Origin: Lactonifactor sp050944855
GTDB taxonomy: Bacteria; Bacillota; Clostridia; Lachnospirales; Lachnospiraceae
Assembly (NCBI GenBank): GCA_050944855.1
Contig: JBMNRU010000002.1
Span: 1 to 64,000, forward strand
DNA: 64,000 bases
Direction of reading: 5' to 3'
The translations under genes were made by a program, and so were the position numbers. Shown one piece after another: positions 61,067 through 64,000 of the stretch. Under the pieces are notes generated by a model. It had not been told where the DNA came from and ran no database searches. It was given only the letters and a program-made list of their open reading frames with translations. The stretch's first letter is position 1. Every line of letters starts with the position of its first letter.

Positions 61067-62449
61067 TTACGGATTCTCCTGCAAATATTTTTTATTTATG
61101 GCAATCACCTGCTTCATAGCCTCCGGAGATGGAGCGCCGATGGTCATCCGTTTCTCTACGCAGGTTTTCATGCTGATCGCTTCATAAATGTCCTCTTCAA
61201 ATACCGGGCTGATTTTTTTGTACTCTTCCAGAGACATATCATCCAGAGAAATCTGTTTCTCGATACAATATAATACCAACTGTCCTACAATTCCATGGGC
61301 ATCCCTGAAAGGGATTCCATGATTGACCAGATAATCTGCCGCATCTGTGGCATTGGTAAACCCATGTTTTGCGCTTTTTTCCATGTTTTCTTTCTTAAAC
61401 TGCATGGTGGCCAGCATGCCGGTAAACAAAGCCAGACAGCCTTTTACCGTATCAATGGCATCAAAAGTCAGTTCCTTATCTTCCTGCATATCTTTATTAT
61501 ATGCAAGCGGAATTCCTTTCATCGTAGTCAGCAAAGAAATCAAGGCCCCATAAACGCGTCCTGCCTTACCGCGAACCAATTCTGCAATATCCGGATTTTT
61601 CTTCTGAGGCATAATACTGCTGCCGGTGCTGTAAGCATCATCAATCTCCACAAACTGATATTCATTGGAATTCCAGATGATCACTTCCTCAGAAAAACGG
61701 CTTAAATGTATCATGATCGTGGACATGGCGGACAGCCATTCAATGAGATAATCCCGGTCAGCCACAGAATCCATACTGTTTAAGGTAGGACCTGCAAATC
61801 CCAGTAACTGAGCCGTATATTCCCGATCCAGGGGATAGGTAGTGCCCGCCAGGGCACCGCTTCCCAGCGGACAGTAATTCATACGTTCATAGATATCTGC
61901 CAGACGGCTTCTGTCACGCTTAAACATTTCAAAATAAGCCCCCATATGATGGGCCAGAGTAATGGGCTGCGCCTTCTGCAGATGTGTAAACCCTGGCATA
62001 TAAGTTTCCAGATTTTCTTCCATAATATGCATCAAGGTTTCCAGCAGTTCTTTTAAAAGATGATCCATCTCTTTTATTTCATCTCTGGCATAAAGCTTCA
62101 TATCCAGTGCTACCTGGTCATTGCGGCTTCTTCCTGTATGAAGACGTTTTCCCGGTTCTCCGATACGTTCGGTCAGGTTCGCTTCCACAAAACTGTGGAT
62201 ATCTTCATACTGTGCCGTAATCTCCAACGTGCCATTCTCCACATCGCGGAGAATACTTTCCAGGCCTTCCAGGATCTTATCTTTATCCTGCTCAGTTAAA
62301 ATCCCCTGCTTCGCCAGCATTTTTACATGGGCCATACTGCCCTGGATATCCTGTCTGCAGAACTTCTGATCAAATCCAATGGATGCGTTAAAATTATAAA
62401 CTAACTGATCCGTTTCTTTTGTAAAACGGCCTCCCCATAACTGTGCCAT
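61067..62449 (-). CDS. argH: Argininosuccinate lyase
   Basis: 460 residues. Final step of arginine synthesis. Fumarase-superfamily signature GSSIMPQKKNPD is present, plus HTGRSRNDQVALD and the catalytic His in TPGFTHLQ-like PGFTHLQKAQP. Normal length, ATG MAQLWGGRF with GGAAGGACAGG upstream. It is a single gene without argG beside it. Confidence 0.96.
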   Translation of the reverse strand: MAQLWGGRFTKETDQLVYNFNASIGFDQKFCRQDIQGSMAHVKMLAKQGILTEQDKDKILEGLESILRDVENGTLEITAQYEDIHSFVEANLTERIGEPGKRLHTGRSRNDQVALDMKLYARDEIKEMDHLLKELLETLMHIMEENLETYMPGFTHLQKAQPITLAHHMGAYFEMFKRDRSRLADIYERMNYCPLGSGALAGTTYPLDREYTAQLLGFAGPTLNSMDSVADRDYLIEWLSAMSTIMIHLSRFSEEVIIWNSNEYQFVEIDDAYSTGSSIMPQKKNPDIAELVRGKAGRVYGALISLLTTMKGIPLAYNKDMQEDKELTFDAIDTVKGCLALFTGMLATMQFKKENMEKSAKHGFTNATDAADYLVNHGIPFRDAHGIVGQLVLYCIEKQISLDDMSLEEYKKISPVFEEDIYEAISMKTCVEKRMTIGAPSPEAMKQVIAINKKYLQENP

Positions 62450-62505
62450 ATTCCTGTCCTTCCTTTTCCTTATATTAAATTCCAGCCTCGCTCAAGTGTA
62501 TCACT

Positions 62506-63141
62506 CTAAGCCTTTGTTTGCAAGGTTTCCCTCTCTCTTTTTGAAAATACACAACCGCAGTAATCCTGCCGATAAAGTCCGTATTCCCGGGACAATTCTG
62601 TAGAACGCTTATATCCGTTTTTCTTTTTAAAATCCGAATTCAGATACTCTACACCATACTGTGCCGCCAGTTCTTCTCCGATTTCATTCAGCTTCTGGGC
62701 ATTCTTAAGGGGGCTGATACTGAGTGTCGTGGTAAAATAGTCAAATCCACCCTTCTTCGCTTCCTCTGCCGCTTCCAAAAGCCGCAGCCGATAGCACCGA
62801 AAACAGCGCTCTCCTCCTTCGGGAATCGCTTCCACTCCTTTGACCGCCTGATAAAAATCCTGGGGCGTATACGGCTTTGCGATCAGCTGCACCGGATATT
62901 TCACAGGCATAGCTCTTATGAGCATCTCCTGTTCCCGAATCCGCTTTTCATATTCCTCCTCCGGGAAAATATTGGGATTATAATACAGTACGGTAATGTG
63001 AAAATACTGCGACAAATATTCCAGCACATAACTGCTGCAGGGAGCGCAGCAGCTGTGAAGAAGCAGACGGGGAATCCTGTCCTCCCGCTGCAGCAATGCA
63101 ATTTTCTGATCCAGTTCTTTTTGATAATTTCTTTTATTCAT
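62506..63141 (-). CDS. queH: Epoxyqueuosine reductase QueH
   Basis: About 211 residues. Last step of queuosine synthesis in tRNA, using a [4Fe-4S] cluster. Adjacent Cys pair in LHSCCAPCSSYVL, further cysteines in RCFRCYRLRL and the C-terminal YRQDYCGCVFSKRE: all the family ligands. ATG 63141 (MNKRNYQKE); the longer frame to 63249 is not supported. It shares a tiny intergenic gap with the plus-strand ABC-like gene. Confidence 0.94.
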   Translation of the reverse strand: MNKRNYQKELDQKIALLQREDRIPRLLLHSCCAPCSSYVLEYLSQYFHITVLYYNPNIFPEEEYEKRIREQEMLIRAMPVKYPVQLIAKPYTPQDFYQAVKGVEAIPEGGERCFRCYRLRLLEAAEEAKKGGFDYFTTTLSISPLKNAQKLNEIGEELAAQYGVEYLNSDFKKKNGYKRSTELSREYGLYRQDYCGCVFSKRERETLQTKA

Positions 63142-63220
63142 GCAACCAATTGTACCACACTTTTCTTCTGTTTCATACGATAATATAAAGGAATTGCGCA
63201 AAACGCAGATGGAGAAATCT

Positions 63221-63814
63221 ATGGAACGCCACTCTATCGTCATGACCAATGAAGATCTGCTGGGTGTACTGGCTGGCTTTTCCTACCAGCTTCCGTCCAT
63301 TCTTTTGGACGGTACGCCCCTGCCCTCCAAGGATATTCTTATGCTAAGAAAAAAATCACGCCTCTTTCCCTGGCGTACTCTATACCACAACCTGCAGCTT
63401 ACCCTGTCCTACAGCCAGCAGGAAGTGCCAGATCCTGCCGAATATCTGCATACCCTTCTGAAAGAATACGGACTGCTGGAGTATCAGCACTGCTTTCCTT
63501 TCCTGCTCTCCCCCGCACTGCAGTATCGGGCTTCCCTTCTGCAGGCACTTCTGCAAAAGCCGGCGGTCATCTGTTTTTATTTCACTTTCGATCATCTGGA
63601 TTTGGAAGAACAGTCCCGCATCCTTCACAGCATGCGGCATTTCCTGCAAAAAGAAAAACAGCCCGCTATCCTGATCACCCGGCAAATTGCAGCTGCTCTG
63701 CATTTTGCGGATCAAATACTGCTGCCGGGAACCGATACCGCACGCCTGACTGTAGAACGGGATCTCCACAAGGATTATAATCATATCCACAGCCTTTTGT
63801 CTTCTTCTCAATAA
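63221..63814 (+). CDS. ABC-ATPase-like protein lacking all catalytic motifs
   Basis: About 197 residues. It lines up along its length with nitrate/taurine-type (SsuB/TauB) ABC ATPases: VLAGFSYQLPSILLDGTPL matches the IAGL...GEVLLDG region; RLFPWRTLYHNL matches the Q-loop; LSPALQYRASLLQALLQKP matches LSGGMRQRVALARAL; FYFTFDHLD matches the DEPFGALD region; and LITRQIAAALHFADQILL matches the H-loop. Yet Walker A, the signature Gly-Gly, the catalytic DE of Walker B and the switch His are all replaced. The frame is open throughout. ATG 63221 follows TGGAG. A pseudoenzyme or a decaying gene; no permease is nearby. Confidence 0.65.
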   Translation: MERHSIVMTNEDLLGVLAGFSYQLPSILLDGTPLPSKDILMLRKKSRLFPWRTLYHNLQLTLSYSQQEVPDPAEYLHTLLKEYGLLEYQHCFPFLLSPALQYRASLLQALLQKPAVICFYFTFDHLDLEEQSRILHSMRHFLQKEKQPAILITRQIAAALHFADQILLPGTDTARLTVERDLHKDYNHIHSLLSSSQ

Positions 63815-63898
63815 AGCCTTTTTAACAGTAAATGTTTGTCATTCTCTCCTGTTTATGTTATTCTGATTATAATGATTTTATCTACAGGAGTGATGTCT

Positions 63899-64000
63899 AT
63901 GAAAATACAGGAATCTGCCGAAAATTATTTGGAAACCATTCTGATACTCAGTAAAAAACAGCCTCAGGTTCGTTCTATTGATATTGTAAACGAGCTTAAT
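63899..64000 (+). CDS. DtxR/MntR family iron- or manganese-dependent regulator (partial)
   Basis: Only 34 residues are in the window: KIQESAENYLETILILSKK is the classical N-terminal helix of DtxR/MntR repressors, which precedes the winged-helix DNA-binding domain. ACAGGAG lies seven bases before the ATG. The rest lies past the window edge. Confidence 0.85.
   Translation, partial: MKIQESAENYLETILILSKKQPQVRSIDIVNELN

Overview
The window looks like a chromosome segment of a gut-type Clostridia, most likely Lachnospiraceae. Evidence: moderate-GC core genes with strong GGAGG ribosome binding sites, the paired GGGtGRT and NifU-like genes, Hcp, DegV and GH3 proteins, and a Tn916-type element. The genus cannot be fixed from the sequence.

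Region 1 (1 to about 9.3 kb) is the right part of a Tn916/Tn5397-like integrative conjugative element. It opens with the 3' end of a group II intron (domain V visible) sitting in the NlpC/P60 gene orf14, followed by tcpC/orf13. Where tet(M) lies in Tn916, this copy has a cargo of an ECF sigma factor, a membrane protein, an ABC transporter and a VanY-type carboxypeptidase. The standard Tn916 tail follows: KTR protein, Orf9 repressor, Orf7 sigma, Orf8, Xis and Int. Just outside Int lie a perfect CIRCE operator with no chaperone gene beside it and a 59-codon aldo/keto reductase fragment.

Region 2 (9.6 to 20.1 kb) holds a tyrosine phosphatase, a 7TM-GAF-GGDEF-HD-GYP sensor with a degenerate GGDEF site, a GH3-family protein, an ICMT-like methyltransferase, a DegV/FakB lipid-binding protein, a divergent C-terminally short FakA-like kinase, and an Hcp, carboxymuconolactone decarboxylase and cupin stress group.

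Region 3 (20.1 to 28.8 kb) is the most striking part: an RNA-repair and ADP-ribose locus. Minus-strand order is macro-domain protein, vWA protein, ADP-ribosylglycohydrolase, two WYL regulators, terminator, two tandem tRNA-like RNAs, the Ro60 homologue Rsr, the RNA ligase RtcB and a COG3541-type nucleotidyltransferase. The two RNAs sit directly upstream of rsr and are strong candidates for bacterial Y RNAs. One carries a perfect T-arm.

Region 4 (29 to 50.6 kb) is mostly housekeeping and metabolism: an alpha/beta hydrolase with a divergent MerR regulator and a 19-bp-spacer promoter, an MmcQ-MGMT fusion, an M20 amidohydrolase, a Dph6-like ATPase, SbcCD, DUF362, RluA, AroK, a cytidylate-kinase-like protein, a complete branched-chain amino acid ABC transporter (livFGMH plus binding protein), a MATE exporter, and GGGtGRT plus NifU-like proteins.

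Region 5 (50.6 to 64 kb) starts with a 39-bp tandem repeat array and large hairpins in the 3' untranslated region of a GntR-regulated ABC operon. A compact structured RNA candidate of unknown family follows (53.0 to 53.2 kb), then a glycolipid glycosyltransferase pair with a TVP38 protein, TraX, a left-handed beta-helix protein, TopB, Asd, ArgH, QueH, an ABC ATPase homologue that has lost all its catalytic motifs, and the start of a DtxR/MntR regulator cut by the window edge.
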